Origin: JAJDNH01 sp964552395 | GTDB taxonomy: Bacteria; Acidobacteriota; Thermoanaerobaculia; Thermoanaerobaculales; Sulfomarinibacteraceae | Assembly (NCBI GenBank): GCA_964552395.1 | Contig: CAZKGM010000014.1 | Coordinates: forward strand, 8,447 to 72,446 | Direction: 5' to 3' | DNA length: 64,000 bases | Shown here: positions 54,421-62,868 of the stretch, piece by piece | Layout of the letters: each line of letters opens with the position of its first letter | Position numbering within the stretch: position 1 is the first letter of the stretch | The notes under the pieces: model-generated | What the model saw: the letters and a program-made list of their open reading frames with translations, nothing else | Told to the model about the DNA's origin: nothing | The model's database searches: none | Translations under genes and position numbers: made by a program

Positions 54421-55227
54421 GTGAAGAGGGGATTTGTTTTTTTTGCCCTGCTGGTCCTCGCGACCGCGACCCCGGCCCTGTTCGCGCAGGAAGCCCCCGT
54501 CACCGGGAGCGCGGCGCTGAGTCTTTTCAACCGGTACGTCTTCCGTGGCTATGAGCTCGGTGCGGAGAACGGCGTCATCCAACCCTCAGTGACCGTGACA
54601 ACCCGAGGGTTCACGCTCTCCTTCTGGGGGAACATCGATGTCGAAGAGGGGGCCACTCCCTCCTTCGTCCCGGATCGTCCTGGGCACGGGAGCTTCAACG
54701 AGGCCGACATCAGCCTCAGCTACACCCGCACTGTCGGACGGTTCGAGGCGACCGCCGGCTGGATCTACTACGGAACGAAGTACGCGACGGAGACGCAAGA
54801 GGTGTGGCTGAGCCTGTCGTACGACACCATCGGCAAGCCTACGCTCACGGTCTATCGGGACGTGGGCTCCTACCCGGGGACCTACATCAGTCTCTCCCTG
54901 AGCCAATCGCTGCCGCTGGGAAAGTCGGTCAACCTGGATCTCGGGGCCTCGGCGGGCTACTTTGCCGGCACCGACGACTCCTGGGGGACCTACGATTCGG
55001 ACGACGGCGCCTACACCGGCGAGCGCTACCACGGTTTCCACGACGGGATGCTCAAGGCCGGCCTGACGATCGCTCTGGGAGAAGGGTTGAGCGTCCAGCC
55101 CATGATCCAGTACTACTTCCCGCTGTCCTCCACCGCCCGCCGCGTGATCGACGGGAACTCCTTCAATCCCGGCGGACGACTGGCCGACACCATGGTCTAC
55201 GGGGCGACGATCGTGATGAGCTTCTGA
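54421..55227 (+). CDS. TIGR02001-like outer-membrane protein
   Basis: 268 residues from GTG 54421 (GGAGG upstream). Signal peptide (MKRGFVFFALLVLATATPAL ending FAQ). NRYVFRGYELGAENGVIQPS matches the 'SxYxxRGxxxxxxxPxxQ' start of TIGR02001/TorF barrels, and the C-terminal MVYGATIVMSF ends in Phe. About ten alternating amphipathic strands. Barrels of this family often sit beside amt or other N-metabolism genes; here it may admit ammonium-related solutes (inference). Confidence 0.75.
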   Translation: MKRGFVFFALLVLATATPALFAQEAPVTGSAALSLFNRYVFRGYELGAENGVIQPSVTVTTRGFTLSFWGNIDVEEGATPSFVPDRPGHGSFNEADISLSYTRTVGRFEATAGWIYYGTKYATETQEVWLSLSYDTIGKPTLTVYRDVGSYPGTYISLSLSQSLPLGKSVNLDLGASAGYFAGTDDSWGTYDSDDGAYTGERYHGFHDGMLKAGLTIALGEGLSVQPMIQYYFPLSSTARRVIDGNSFNPGGRLADTMVYGATIVMSF

Positions 55228-55486
55228 TCGTCGCTGTACTCCGTCGCGCCTGACGGGGTACCGACGCTCATGAAGGTCGTCCCGGCTCATGAAGACCGTC
55301 TCCTCTCGCTACGATCGCTCATGAATGACCCGGGCCGGAGCTCGGGGTCGTCGCGGGTGAGGAGGTGGTGGATGAGGGAGTCGAGTGGGGCTTCCCCTGG
55401 GGAGGGCCTGGTCGAACTCGGTATGACAGGCCAGAAGCTGGTGCTCTCCACCGCCCCCGAGGTCCACCTGCGCAGCCGTGGTCGCG
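55228..55486 (+). repeat. Intergenic repeat A/B fragments
   Basis: Contains GCTCATGAAG steps of repeat B (55268-55300) joined to the repeat A tail (TCGCTACGATCGCTCATGAATG, split here as TCGCTACGATCGCTCA / TGAATGACCC; 55308-55348). Shows that A and B modules can be adjacent. No gene. Confidence 0.6.
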
Positions 55487-56842
55487 CTACTGCCGCACCA
55501 GCTCGACACGGCGGTTGAGGGCGCGGCCGGCCTCGGTGTCGTTGGTGGCCACCGGCTGGTCGGCCCCCATGCCGCGGGTCGTCAGGCGGGCGGCATCGAT
55601 GCCGAACGTCTCCACCAGGTAGCTCTTGACGGACTCGGCGCGGCGCTGGGACAGCTCCTGGTTGTGCGCGGCCTCGCCGGTGGAGTCGGTGTGACCCACG
55701 ATCGCCAGGCGCAGGCCCGGGTCGCGGATCAGGAGCTGGCCGATCTCGGCCAGCGGCCGCTTCGAGTCGGGCTCGATCGAGGCCGAGTCGGTGGCGAAGT
55801 GGATGCCGTAGATCGCGAGCTTGCCGGAGCTCGCCAGGGTGGCGGCCATCTCCTTGCTCGAGAGCTCGCCGCCGACTGTGAAGCTGGTCGAGGCGATCTC
55901 CTTGCCGTTTGAGTCGGTGTCGTTCATCCGCAGGTCGTACGCTCCGGCCTGGGCCGGTGCGCGGAAGGTGAGGGTGCCGCCGGTGCGGCCCTTGAGGTAC
56001 TGGTAGTCGACGTCGTGCTGGTCGTTGGTCTCCTCATCGCCGTGCGGCACGTTCGACGGGATGATCCCCACCCACGCGTTCTCCGGCAGCCCTGACGGTG
56101 CGGTGAAGTGCACGGTGAACTCCTGACCCACCGGGACGGTGGTGCGATCGAGGCGAAGCGAGGCTGCGCTCGCGTCCACCCGCTGCACCTCGAAGCTCAC
56201 AGAGGAGATCTCGCGCCCGTGGCTGCCGGCGTCGATCATGCGGACGTTCCAGGCGCCGGTCTTCCCGGGGGCCGTGAAGCTCCAGCTCCCGGAGGTCTTC
56301 CCCTCCAAGTACGTGTAGTCGACGTCGTACTGGTCGATGGTCGCGCCGTCACCGTGAGGAATGGTGGCGGGCACGACGCCGATCCAGGCATCCTTGGGCA
56401 TGCCGGCAGGGGCCTTGTAGGTGACCGTCATCGGGGCGCCCGGCGCGGCGGTCTTGGCGGCGAGCGTCAGCGAGGCACCGCTGGCGTCGACCGGTTTGAC
56501 GGTGAACGAGACCGAGGCGATCTCCTTCCCGGCGCCGTCGTTGAGGCGCGCGTCCCAGGCGCCGGGCTTGCTCGGCGCGGTGAGGGTGATCGAGCCGGAG
56601 GTCTTGCCTCCGAGGTACTGGTAGTCGACGTCGTTGGCGTCGTTGACCGCCTCGTCCCCGTGCGGGATGTTGGACGGGATGAGGCCGATCCAGGCCTGGT
56701 CGGACAGGCCGGACGGAGCGGTGAACTGCACAGTGACCGGGGTGCCTGGAACGTAGACCGTGGCGTCGAGCTTGAGGGACGCGCCCGTCGCGACGTACGA
56801 CATGGATATGGCCAGTAGGGCGATACCGAGGACCTTACGCAT
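55487..56842 (-). CDS. OmpA-family protein with three tandem beta domains
   Basis: 451 residues with signal peptide (MRKVLGIALLAISMSYVATG). Residues ~22-120, ~121-215 and ~216-315 are three repeats of one ~95-residue Ig-like unit, each with 'V-P-x-G-x-x-x-x-V-x-F-T-A-P-S-G', 'AWIGLIPSNIPHGD' and 'DVDYQYL-x-G-x-T-x-G' (for example AWVGIIPSNVPHGDEETNDQ). The C-terminal OmpA domain follows: IHFATDSASIEPDS, AIVGHTDSTGEAAHNQELSQ, RRAESVKSYL, GRALNRRVEL, with the peptidoglycan-binding Asp and Arg intact. Tethers the repeats to the cell wall; their ligand is unknown. Confidence 0.9.
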   Translation of the reverse strand: MRKVLGIALLAISMSYVATGASLKLDATVYVPGTPVTVQFTAPSGLSDQAWIGLIPSNIPHGDEAVNDANDVDYQYLGGKTSGSITLTAPSKPGAWDARLNDGAGKEIASVSFTVKPVDASGASLTLAAKTAAPGAPMTVTYKAPAGMPKDAWIGVVPATIPHGDGATIDQYDVDYTYLEGKTSGSWSFTAPGKTGAWNVRMIDAGSHGREISSVSFEVQRVDASAASLRLDRTTVPVGQEFTVHFTAPSGLPENAWVGIIPSNVPHGDEETNDQHDVDYQYLKGRTGGTLTFRAPAQAGAYDLRMNDTDSNGKEIASTSFTVGGELSSKEMAATLASSGKLAIYGIHFATDSASIEPDSKRPLAEIGQLLIRDPGLRLAIVGHTDSTGEAAHNQELSQRRAESVKSYLVETFGIDAARLTTRGMGADQPVATNDTEAGRALNRRVELVRQ

Positions 56843-57281
56843 CTCTGCCTCCCGTGCGCCGCCGTATCCCGGCTTCCATCAATAACCGAGACTGAGTCTA
56901 GCACTTATTTCAAGTGGGTCACCCGCCCGTCCGGGAAGGGAAACGGGAAACGGGAAACGCCCGCCCGCCCCAGCGGGCGGGGATGAGTGACCCCGTGGCG
57001 TCCGCCGTAGCCGGACGTAGGCGCGTCCTTCAGGGCGCGCCCCCAGGCTTCTCCAGCCGGACCAGGTGTCACCGGGCTCGCCCGAGGATCTCGGGGGCGG
57101 GCGCTGAAGCACCCGCCTACGGGGCCTCATGTAGCTGAGCCTCTGCACCTGGCACGGCCGTACGAGCGCAGCCTGTCTTTGGAGCGCGCTGTCGCTAAGT
57201 CCCCCGGGCGGGTGGGGGCACGTCTCGCGTCTTACGATTCCCCCGGGTGGGCGGGAGGGACCTCCTCACTTTCTCACTTCC
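56843..57281. other. Intergenic region with simple repeats and a purine/pyrimidine tract
   Basis: No gene. GGGAAACGGGAAACGGGAAACG at 56938-56960 (three tandem GGGAAAC), a CCCGCCCGCCCC stretch, and a pyrimidine tract CTCACTTTCTCACTTCC near 57268 that runs into the 3' end of the ATPase gene. 57205-57281 is part of the segment copied at 48311. Confidence 0.6.
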
Positions 57282-58250
57282 TTACTTTCTCACCTCCGGT
57301 TGGGTGGGCGGGGGTTCCCCTCCATCCCACCACGCTTCCACCCGCTCCCATAGCTCCCGAATGTCGTCGGCGGCCGGGCCGCCGAGCTCGACGACGGGCC
57401 TGCCCTGCACCTGCGCGGAGGTCACGGCGGTGTCGTAGCGAATCCTCGCGAAGAGGGTTACGCCGTGCTCGCGGGCCCGTTCCTCGATGCGCGCGGTCCC
57501 TTCGGGGTGGATGTCCCAGCGGTTGACGCAGACTGCCGCCGGGATGCCGAAGTGCTTGACGAGCTGGAGAACGCGCTCGAGGTCGTGCTCTCCCGAGACA
57601 GTGGGCTCGGTGACGACGAGCACCCGGGTGGCGCCGGAGAGCGAGGCGATGACCGGGCAGCCGACCCCCGGCGGGCCGTCGACCAGGATCCCTGCCCGGC
57701 CGCTGGTGGCGGCGATGCGCTTGGCCTCCCGGCGCACGAGGGTGACCAGCTTGCCGGAGTTCTCGGCGGCGATTCCCAGCCGGGCGTGGACCATCGGGCC
57801 GGACGCCGTCGAGGAAACGAACCACTCGCCGCAGGTGCGGGCCGGGAAGTCGATGGCCTGCTCCGGGCACTGCTCGACGCAGACACGGCATCCCTCACAG
57901 GCGATCGGGTCGACCGTGCAAATCCCGGTGTCGGGATCGCAGGCGATGGCGTCGAACCGGCAGACCTCGCGGCACACCCCACAGGCCGTGCAGTCGGCCT
58001 CGCGGACCCTGGCCTCGTGACCGCCGACGAAGAGGTTCCGTTCGCGGACCTCGGGCGCGAGCACGAGGTGGAGGTCGGCGGCGTCGACGTCGCAGTCGGC
58101 CAGGACCAGGTTGTCCGCCAGCGCCGCGAACGAGCCGACGACGCTGGTCTTGCCGGTGCCGCCCTTGCCGCTGATGACCACCAACTCCGGGACGTGGGCG
58201 GCGTCGGCCTGGCTCTCGACCAGGGGCAGCGGGGACGCCGGGGGCGCCAT
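57282..58250 (-). CDS. MinD/Mrp-superfamily ATPase with inserted ferredoxin domain (second copy)
   Basis: 322 residues. Deviant Walker A (GKGGTGKT, residues 28-35), switch DGPPGVGCPV and the C-terminal 'TEPTVSGEHDLERV'. An inserted bacterial ferredoxin with two 4Fe-4S sites (CTACGVCREVC; CEGCRVCVEQCP) lies at ~87-140. Such proteins accompany NifX/orange-protein and CooC-like iron-sulfur or heterometal clusters. Starts in the overlap TGATG with the FmdB gene. Its last residues (..PPTQPEVRK) are encoded by a dispersed purine tract, and the 3' end has been copied to 48.4 kb. Confidence 0.88.
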   Translation of the reverse strand: MAPPASPLPLVESQADAAHVPELVVISGKGGTGKTSVVGSFAALADNLVLADCDVDAADLHLVLAPEVRERNLFVGGHEARVREADCTACGVCREVCRFDAIACDPDTGICTVDPIACEGCRVCVEQCPEQAIDFPARTCGEWFVSSTASGPMVHARLGIAAENSGKLVTLVRREAKRIAATSGRAGILVDGPPGVGCPVIASLSGATRVLVVTEPTVSGEHDLERVLQLVKHFGIPAAVCVNRWDIHPEGTARIEERAREHGVTLFARIRYDTAVTSAQVQGRPVVELGGPAADDIRELWERVEAWWDGGEPPPTQPEVRK

Positions 58251-58504
58251 CAGCGCTCCCCGCAGGGCGGGACGTCGCAGCGCTCATCGCGCCCGCAGCA
58301 GGGCCTCGAGCGGTCGCAGGCTGGAGCCCGTTGGCCGCGGGTGTCGCGGCTTCCGCCCCTGACCAGGATGGCGGCGCCGGCGCCGATCTGGCGCTCGACC
58401 GGTCCACCGCAGTCCGGACAGCTCTCCGCCCGCGGCGCGGACATGGACTGGAAGAGGTCGAACCGTTGTCCGCACTTGGTGCACAGGTACTCATAGGTGG
58501 GCAC
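58250..58504 (-). CDS. FmdB-type zinc ribbon protein
   Basis: 84 residues from GTG 58504, with AAGGAGG 6 nt before. VPTYEYLCTKCGQRFDLFQS and CPDCGGPVERQIG give the CxxC...CxxC zinc ribbon of the FmdB family. A second Cys-rich tail (PCCGRDERCDVPPCGER) is unusual for the family and may bind another metal (inference). Overlaps both neighbours (14 nt with the upstream ATPase, TGATG with the downstream one). Confidence 0.85.
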   Translation of the reverse strand: MPTYEYLCTKCGQRFDLFQSMSAPRAESCPDCGGPVERQIGAGAAILVRGGSRDTRGQRAPACDRSRPCCGRDERCDVPPCGER

Positions 58505-59375
58505 GCGCGCCTCCTTTTTGAAGAGCCGCATCAGCTGCTCGCGGCAGCCCGTTCCGTAGGCGGCTCGCCAGTTGCGAGAACCAGGGCTGCAGCTCCGGTA
58601 CCGCATCGAGCGTCGGGACGCCGCGGGCGTACGCCTCGGCGATCCGGCGGTTGTCCGGGATTTCGAGCAGGATCTCGAGGTTCTCGGCGGCGCAGTAGTC
58701 GTGCACGCGACCGTCCCCGATGCCGACGCGGTTGATGACGATGCCGCACGGAATGCCGAGCGCCCGCACCGCCTCGACCGCGAGCCCCAGGTCGTTGAGG
58801 CCGAAGGGGGTCGGCTCGGTGACCAGGATGACGTAGTCGCAGCCGCGAACCGCGGTGATCATCGGGCACGAAGTGCCGGGCGGCGCGTCGATCAGGACGA
58901 TCGCCTCCGGGTCCGCCTTCGCCCTGACCTGGCGGATGAGCGGCGGCACCAGGGCCTCGCCGACGTTGAGGCACCCGTGTACCGTCCGCACCCCCCGCGC
59001 CGTCCCCTGCTCGACGACCCCGATCGGGCGCAGCTTCTCGGTGATGGCGCGCTCGGGGCAGATCAGGGCGCAACCCCCGCAGCCGTGGCACAGCTCGGGG
59101 AAGACGAGAGTGCCGGTGCTCAGGCTGACGATGGCGTTGTACTGGCAGAGCCGGCTGCACTCGCCACAGTTGTTGCAGAGCTCCGGGTCGACGACCGGCA
59201 CCGGGATGCCCGCCGGCTTGCTGGCCTCCGCCGTGGGGTGCAGGAAGAGGTGCACGTTCGGAGCCTCGACGTCGCAGTCGAGCAGCTGCACCCGGCCCGG
59301 CAGGCTCAGGGCCAGGTTGACTGCCACGGTCGTCTTGCCGGTGCCGCCCTTGCCGGAGGCGATGGCGACCCTCAA
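58491..59375 (-). CDS. MinD/Mrp-superfamily ATPase with inserted ferredoxin domain (first copy)
   Basis: 294 residues from TTG 59375, overlapping the NifX-like stop as TTGA; earlier starts would lie inside that gene. Walker A GKGGTGKT at 8-15 (MRVAIASGKGGTGKTT), DCDVEAPNVHLFL, and two 4Fe-4S motifs (CNNCGECSRLC; CHGCGGCALICPE) at ~70-125; DAPPGTSCPM and TEPTPFGLNDL follow. Paired with the second copy in the same operon, the arrangement seen with orange-protein clusters of sulfate reducers. Likely an Fe-S/metal carrier or regulator. Confidence 0.9.
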   Translation of the reverse strand: MRVAIASGKGGTGKTTVAVNLALSLPGRVQLLDCDVEAPNVHLFLHPTAEASKPAGIPVPVVDPELCNNCGECSRLCQYNAIVSLSTGTLVFPELCHGCGGCALICPERAITEKLRPIGVVEQGTARGVRTVHGCLNVGEALVPPLIRQVRAKADPEAIVLIDAPPGTSCPMITAVRGCDYVILVTEPTPFGLNDLGLAVEAVRALGIPCGIVINRVGIGDGRVHDYCAAENLEILLEIPDNRRIAEAYARGVPTLDAVPELQPWFSQLASRLRNGLPRAADAALQKGGARAHL

Positions 59376-59734
59376 GCCCAGTGTCCCACCACGTCGGGGC
59401 CGTGCGCCTTCGCGAGCGCGCCGGCCTTGAGCTGCTCGACGGCCTCGGCCAGGGTTCCGGACGCGCCGGTGAAGACCTCGATCCCCGCCGCCTGCAAGGC
59501 GCGAAACGCCCTCGGGCCGCAGTGCCCGGTGACCACGCACTGGGCGCCGAGACGGGACACGACCTCGGCCGCCTGGACGCCCGCGCCCTGCTCCGCCTCG
59601 ACTCCTGCCGAGTTCTCGACCGTCTGTATGTCGCCGCTGTCCGTGTCGACCAGGATGAACCAGGGTGCCCGCCCGAATCGCGGATCGAGCCGGCTGTCCA
59701 GACCCTCACCGGTTGCCGTCAGGACGATCTTCAT
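59372..59734 (-). CDS. NifX/NifB-type dinitrogenase iron-molybdenum cofactor domain protein
   Basis: 120 residues. MKIVLTATGEGLDSRLDPRF and FGRAPWFILVD, then QGAGVQAAEVVSRLGAQCVV, match the Nitro_FeMo-Co family (MTH1175-like). No nif genes nearby, so the cargo is a generic Fe-S or Mo/Fe cluster rather than FeMo-co. ATG overlaps the DUF5320 stop as ATGA. Confidence 0.9.
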   Translation of the reverse strand: MKIVLTATGEGLDSRLDPRFGRAPWFILVDTDSGDIQTVENSAGVEAEQGAGVQAAEVVSRLGAQCVVTGHCGPRAFRALQAAGIEVFTGASGTLAEAVEQLKAGALAKAHGPDVVGHWA

Positions 59735-60138
59735 TCCTGCTCACCTTCGTCGGGGGGCGCCTGGCGCCCGGTTGTTTCGTGGCCCTCGGCCTCGGCGGCG
59801 TCAAGCTCGTTCAGCCGCATCTTGATGGCTTGCAGCTCGGACCTGAGGAGCCGGCGGCGCTCGGCGAGGTACTGCTTCTCGATTGCCGGCGGCGGCTCGT
59901 CTTCGATGAGCTCGGGGAAGCCCCAGCGGCCACGGGCCCAGCCGGGCTCGCCGGTGGCCCAGGAGCGGTGGCGCCAGCCCCTGCCGCCACCCCCGCCCCG
60001 GCCCCATGCCGCCCCGCGGCCGCGGCCGCCGTAGGCCCCTCCGAAGCCGCGCGCGGGCACCGAGCCACCGCAGTAGCCACGGCCCCAGCCCGTCATCGGC
60101 CCCATTCCCATTGGTCCTGTTCTGTCTCCTCCAGGCAT
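59731..60138 (-). CDS. DUF5320 Gly/Arg-rich protein
   Basis: 135 residues from ATG 60138, with AAAAGGAGG before it. MPGGDRTGPMGMGPMTGWGR followed by GYCGG is the hallmark N-terminus of DUF5320. A Gly/Arg/Trp-rich middle and a charged helix (KQYLAERRRLLRSELQAIKM) follow. DUF5320 genes nearly always adjoin NifX/MinD pairs and DUF134. Function unknown. Confidence 0.85.
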   Translation of the reverse strand: MPGGDRTGPMGMGPMTGWGRGYCGGSVPARGFGGAYGGRGRGAAWGRGGGGGRGWRHRSWATGEPGWARGRWGFPELIEDEPPPAIEKQYLAERRRLLRSELQAIKMRLNELDAAEAEGHETTGRQAPPDEGEQE

Positions 60139-60155
60139 TGTCGTTCCTCCTTTTC

Positions 60156-60557
60156 TCAGCTTCGGTCCGCACCGTGTCCGTGCCACCCGCGGCCGCTGCC
60201 ACAGCGGCAACCACGTCCCCGTCTGCGGCCCATCCCGTGAACCGGGCACGGGATCGTGCCGTCGGATCTGGTGACCACGGGGCCGTCGCCGGTCACCAGG
60301 AGCTTGCCCTCGACGACGGCCCGGGCGACGGTTGATCGCGCACGGCCGAGGACGCGCGCGAAGGTCTGCCGCGAGATCCCCATCTGCTCGGCGGCGGCTT
60401 CCTGGTACAGGCCCTCGATATCGGCGAGGCGAAGGGCCTCGAGCTCGTCGAGACGCAAGGTCTCGACCTGGAGCTCCGAGGCCGGCACGCCGACCGGCTT
60501 GAAGCTGTTGAACTCGCCGTTCCAACCGACCGTTCTGAGCTTCTCCGGTCGTGCCAC
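60156..60557 (-). CDS. DUF134 family HTH regulator
   Basis: 133 residues. MARPEKLRTVGWNGEFNSFK then LRLDELEALRLADIEGLYQE and AAAEQMGISRQTFARVLGRA give the DUF134 sigma-like HTH. The C-terminal half is Cys/His/Arg-rich (CPVHGMGRRRGRGCRC), probably metal-binding. First gene of the six-gene iron-sulfur operon, so a likely local regulator (inference). Confidence 0.9.
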   Translation of the reverse strand: MARPEKLRTVGWNGEFNSFKPVGVPASELQVETLRLDELEALRLADIEGLYQEAAAEQMGISRQTFARVLGRARSTVARAVVEGKLLVTGDGPVVTRSDGTIPCPVHGMGRRRGRGCRCGSGRGWHGHGADRS

Positions 60558-60655
60558 GTTGCCTCCTTGTTACGAGCATATGGCCAGAACAGTCGATTGT
60601 CAAGACCCCGTCTCAGCGTCCTTGCGGCCAGGCCGGCCGGCGATATACTCGGGAT

Positions 60656-62038
60656 ATGACTTCCAAGTGCGGTGGACTCCTGCTCTGTTTGCTGGGCCTC
60701 GCCCTGGGCGTGGTTGCTCAGCCAGTTGGGGATACTCCGGCCGCCGGCGGGGCGTCCGTCGCACAGTGGCGGGCCGCTGTGACCCAGCTGCACGAGATTG
60801 ATCAGCTCGTGGGGGCTGGTAAGACGGCCGCCGCAACCACCACGCTGGGGGAGCTTCAAGAAAGCTGGCCGCCGCCCCTCGATCACCTTGCGGAGAGCTA
60901 TCTGGAGAAGCTCAAGGCGAATGTGCCGGACAAGGCGAAGGCAATTGGCGTTGAGCTGCTCGCGAATGCCATCGGCGATATCAACAACGCCGAGCTCAGA
61001 CCGGACCTCGAGGACAGGATCCTGGGGCTCGAGCCCCCAGCGCCGGAGGCCGCCGTGGCCGTGCTCGTGGGACGTGGGGTAAGGGCCTACCAGGAAAGGC
61101 ACTTCGACACAGCCCTTCGTTTCTTCGTCACGGCGCGTGAGAAGTTCCCCGGTACCGAGAGCGACGGTCTCCTGCTATTCAATGAGGGTGTGGCTCTGCG
61201 CGACCTCGAGCGCTACCCCGAAGCGATCGACGCATTCACCCGGCTCATTCACATGAAGGTGAACAACCGCGAAATGTATGCCAGTTCGATCATGGACATG
61301 GGCTACCAGAACTACCACTACCGTGCCGCCCGCAATCTCTCGTGGTGCTACGAGCGCATGGGGAAGCTCGACCGCGCCTATGAGTGGGTGCGCTTGGCGC
61401 GGACCACCTACCCCTATCAGGGCTGGTGCGGGGTTGAGCTCACCGGGGCACGTCTCTCCCTCGGCAGAGCCACGGATCGGCTGGCATGGAAGATCGGTGG
61501 GTGGACGGCGATCTCGCACTTCGGCAGCGGAGCGTTGAGGCTCTGGTACGCTTGGGGCGCTCTCCTGTTGCTGGGCGCAGCGCTCCTCTCACCGGGTCGG
61601 CGGCTGGCCATAGCCAGCGCCAAGGGCATTGCACTGGTTGTTGTGGTCGGTTTGGGCTTGGGGATCGCGGTACCGGTGCTGAACCCTGACTTCACCGATA
61701 GCCTCTCCTACTGGTTCGGCAGAACCTGGCCCGTGCGCTTGGCGGTACCCGTGATCCTGTTCCTGACGGCCTTGGCGTTCTTGAAGTGGCGGCCCAAGGC
61801 TGCAAAGTGGCTCGTCGTGGCCGCGTTGTTCACGGCCGCAGCCGGCCAGAGCCTCTGGTACCTCTCGATGAGTGTACCGTTCGGGCGCCTGCCGGTGTTC
61901 GAGAAGCAGGTCGGGTTCTTCGCGGTGGTGGCCCCCACCGCCGTGCTGGTGGCCGGATGCGTACTGGCTCTGGTAGTGGCCCTGAAGCGGAAACCATGTT
62001 CCGGAAGTGGAGGGCACGATGAAAGGCAAGGATCCTGA
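60656..62038 (+). CDS. TPR-containing membrane protein of unknown function
   Basis: 460 residues from ATG 60656. Signal peptide or anchor (LLLCLLGLALGVVAQ). Periplasmic helical region with TPR-like repeats (~135-250: RAYQERHFDTALRFFVTARE, GVALRDLERYPEAIDAFTRL). Then four hydrophobic helices at ~300-320, 325-350, 365-385 and 425-450. Overlaps the next gene by 20 nt. Not recognised further. Confidence 0.75.
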   Translation: MTSKCGGLLLCLLGLALGVVAQPVGDTPAAGGASVAQWRAAVTQLHEIDQLVGAGKTAAATTTLGELQESWPPPLDHLAESYLEKLKANVPDKAKAIGVELLANAIGDINNAELRPDLEDRILGLEPPAPEAAVAVLVGRGVRAYQERHFDTALRFFVTAREKFPGTESDGLLLFNEGVALRDLERYPEAIDAFTRLIHMKVNNREMYASSIMDMGYQNYHYRAARNLSWCYERMGKLDRAYEWVRLARTTYPYQGWCGVELTGARLSLGRATDRLAWKIGGWTAISHFGSGALRLWYAWGALLLLGAALLSPGRRLAIASAKGIALVVVVGLGLGIAVPVLNPDFTDSLSYWFGRTWPVRLAVPVILFLTALAFLKWRPKAAKWLVVAALFTAAAGQSLWYLSMSVPFGRLPVFEKQVGFFAVVAPTAVLVAGCVLALVVALKRKPCSGSGGHDERQGS

Positions 62039-62672
62039 CACGATGAAGCGCGGCGGGTTCGGGAAGCAGGTCCTCTGGGTCGTGATCGCAGTCTTCCTCG
62101 TCGGCGCGTTCGTCGTGCTGCTGCCGTGCTTCCTCGCCCGGCACGGCGCCGTCGGCAGGGCGTTCCTGGACTCCCGGCCGAGCGCTGCGCCGCGGGTGCT
62201 CGACCCTCTGAGCTCATGGGAAGCGGCGTACGGCGAGGCCGCGACCGTCCAGGAGGCGGATGGCGGGCACACCTTCTTCTTCTGGCCCGATCGCGGGTTC
62301 GGCGTCCTGACGCACCCTGATTACCGGGGTCAGCATGAGACCAAGCCCAGCGCCGAGTGGGCGGTGACCTCGGTGGTGATCCCGCTGCAGCTGGTGATCG
62401 CTTCGCGCATGCCGCTAATGGCAGCCGGCGCCCGCGCTCACTTCACGAGCCTGCTCCCGTTGAAGGTCGATGGTCGGCCTCTGACCGAGATGGACGTCGG
62501 GCAGCTCCGCAACCTCTACCGCTCTTCCTGGATGGTGGGAGAGGACTGCCTGGAGCTCAGCAGCTGCCCCGTGCCCTCGCTCGGGTGCTGCGTGACCCGT
62601 GTCTACCTGTCCCAGGGCCGTCCGGAGATGATCGAGCTGAGGCACCAGTCGCTGTTGCACAGGTACGAGTAG
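62019..62672 (+). CDS. Single-pass membrane protein of unknown function
   Basis: 217 residues from ATG 62019 (GGAGGG 4 nt upstream; a GTG at 62007 is an alternative). One N-terminal membrane helix (VLWVVIAVFLVGAFVVLL), then a mixed domain (HTFFFWPDRGFGVLTHPDYR) and four Cys near the end (EDCLELSSCPVPSLGCCVTR). Co-transcribed with the TPR protein. No family recognised. Confidence 0.65.
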   Translation: MKGKDPDTMKRGGFGKQVLWVVIAVFLVGAFVVLLPCFLARHGAVGRAFLDSRPSAAPRVLDPLSSWEAAYGEAATVQEADGGHTFFFWPDRGFGVLTHPDYRGQHETKPSAEWAVTSVVIPLQLVIASRMPLMAAGARAHFTSLLPLKVDGRPLTEMDVGQLRNLYRSSWMVGEDCLELSSCPVPSLGCCVTRVYLSQGRPEMIELRHQSLLHRYE

Positions 62673-62868
62673 CGACAACCACTTACTCGCGCGTCCACCC
62701 GGTGATTAGGTGATGAGGTTCCTCCGTCCAGGTGGCAGGAGGTGAGGAGGTGAGAAGGTGAGGGGGAGTCTCCGCTTCCCTGCGGCTCGGTCGGGCGTGT
62801 GTTGACGAGGCCGCGAAGAGGTGCATGTCAGGTCCCCGAAGCCGGGCGCTGCATGGTAGAATCGTACT
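62673..62868. other. Intergenic purine tract and leader of the nucleotidyltransferase pair
   Basis: GGTGGCAGGAGGTGAGGAGG followed by TGAGAAGGTGAGGGGG (62729-62766) belongs to the GTGAG-type tract family also at 33770, 48365 and 57265. A TAGAAT near 62855 may be a -10 for the next gene. Nothing else seen. Confidence 0.5.
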
